From positions 1 to 14,216 of the forward strand of contig CAIVBX010000258.1 in assembly GCA_903904275.1 (NCBI GenBank): DNA of 14,216 nt, given 5' to 3'. The stretch comes from an uncultured Pseudomonadota bacterium (GTDB taxonomy: Bacteria; Pseudomonadota; Gammaproteobacteria; Methylococcales; Methylomonadaceae). The notes beneath the pieces were generated by a model that worked only from the letters and a program-made list of their open reading frames with translations, was not told where the DNA came from and made no database searches. This document shows positions 13,984-14,216 of the stretch, one piece after another (the stretch's first letter is position 1; every line of letters starts with the position of its first letter). A program made the translations under genes and the position numbers.

Positions 13984-14216
13984 ATGAACATCTTAAAAAA
14001 AATCGCTTTATCAGCCACGATGGTTGCTGCATTCGCAACCGCGCCTACTTTTGCAGCAGAAGAACATGCTGATAAAAATGCCGCTGTTAAAGCAGCTGCA
14101 ACAGAAACCGTCACAAAATTAAATGAAGCGGTTGCAATTGCAGAAGGTAATGGCGATAAAGCGGCATTCATTGCTGCAATTGGTGAAGTTCGTCAAGCAC
14201 AAAAAGAATTCCGTTA
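13984..14216 (+). CDS. Exported Ala/Glu/Lys-rich helical protein, 3' end outside window
   Basis: The frame opens at the ATG at 13984 and runs 77 codons to the right edge without a stop. AAGGA (13974-13978) is well placed upstream. Residues 1-23 form a clear signal peptide (MNILKKIALSATMVAAFATA, with PTFA before the cut). The mature start is charged (AEEHADKNAAVKAA) and then strongly helical: TVTKLNEAVAIAEGNGDKAA and IAAIGEVRQAQKEFR, a likely helical hairpin with a Gly-Asn-Gly-Asp turn. I do not recognise the family; a small periplasmic helical-bundle protein is the safest description. An antisense open frame at 13920-14171 is its mirror and not a gene. Confidence 0.75.
   Translation, partial: MNILKKIALSATMVAAFATAPTFAAEEHADKNAAVKAAATETVTKLNEAVAIAEGNGDKAAFIAAIGEVRQAQKEFR

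Noticed and set aside
13920..14171. Minus-strand open frame rich in Ala
   Set aside because: It is antisense to a gene with a good Shine-Dalgarno and a clear signal peptide.

Overview
This window looks like chromosomal DNA from an AT-rich gammaproteobacterium. EfpL and monothiol glutaredoxin sit side by side, the outer-membrane genes are of proteobacterial type, there is a PEP-CTERM-like secreted protein and a bacteriohemerythrin, and A/T is favoured at third codon positions. A methanotroph-type (Methylococcales) or Thiotrichales host is plausible, but that is inference. No tRNA, rRNA, insertion sequence, CRISPR array or phage gene was found. Coding density is high, and the largest gene-free stretch is about 235 bases.

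Layout. (1) 1-3102, minus strand: a compact operon of a circularly permuted ATP-grasp protein, an alpha-E domain protein and an Anbu-type proteasome-like peptidase. The last gene starts at 673 and runs off the left edge. These genes belong to a conserved but poorly understood set thought to make and trim a peptide-like product or tag. (2) 3337-4263, minus: a secreted metalloprotease-like protein with a degenerate PEP-CTERM anchor, ending at a hairpin terminator. (3) 4443-6166, plus: grxD, efpL (yeiP) and a periplasmic SUMF1-fold protein without the catalytic cysteine of formylglycine-generating enzyme. (4) 6298-6543, plus: an 81-residue exported protein with an EexN-like cysteine pattern, preceded by a cluster of inverted repeats. 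(5) 6596-13210, minus: seven tightly packed genes, in transcription order a long HupE/UreJ-like permease, a short HupE/UreJ permease, TonB, ExbB, ExbD, a third HupE/UreJ-family protein with an EF-hand loop, and a TonB-dependent outer-membrane receptor. A perfect 30-bp palindromic terminator closes the operon. (6) 13407-13802, plus: a bacteriohemerythrin with its own promoter and strong terminator, divergent from the operon. (7) 13984 to the right edge, plus: the start of an exported, Ala/Glu/Lys-rich helical protein of unknown function.

The most interesting unit is the operon in region 5. It encodes what looks like a self-contained import route across both membranes: a receptor with a histidine-bearing plug, its own energising TonB-ExbB-ExbD complex, and three inner-membrane proteins that all carry the HX5DH motif of the HupE/UreJ nickel/cobalt permease family. 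A transition metal, probably nickel or cobalt, is the best guess for the substrate. No metalloenzyme gene lies in the window to settle it. The operon promoter carries an 8-bp inverted repeat around the -10 box that could be an operator.
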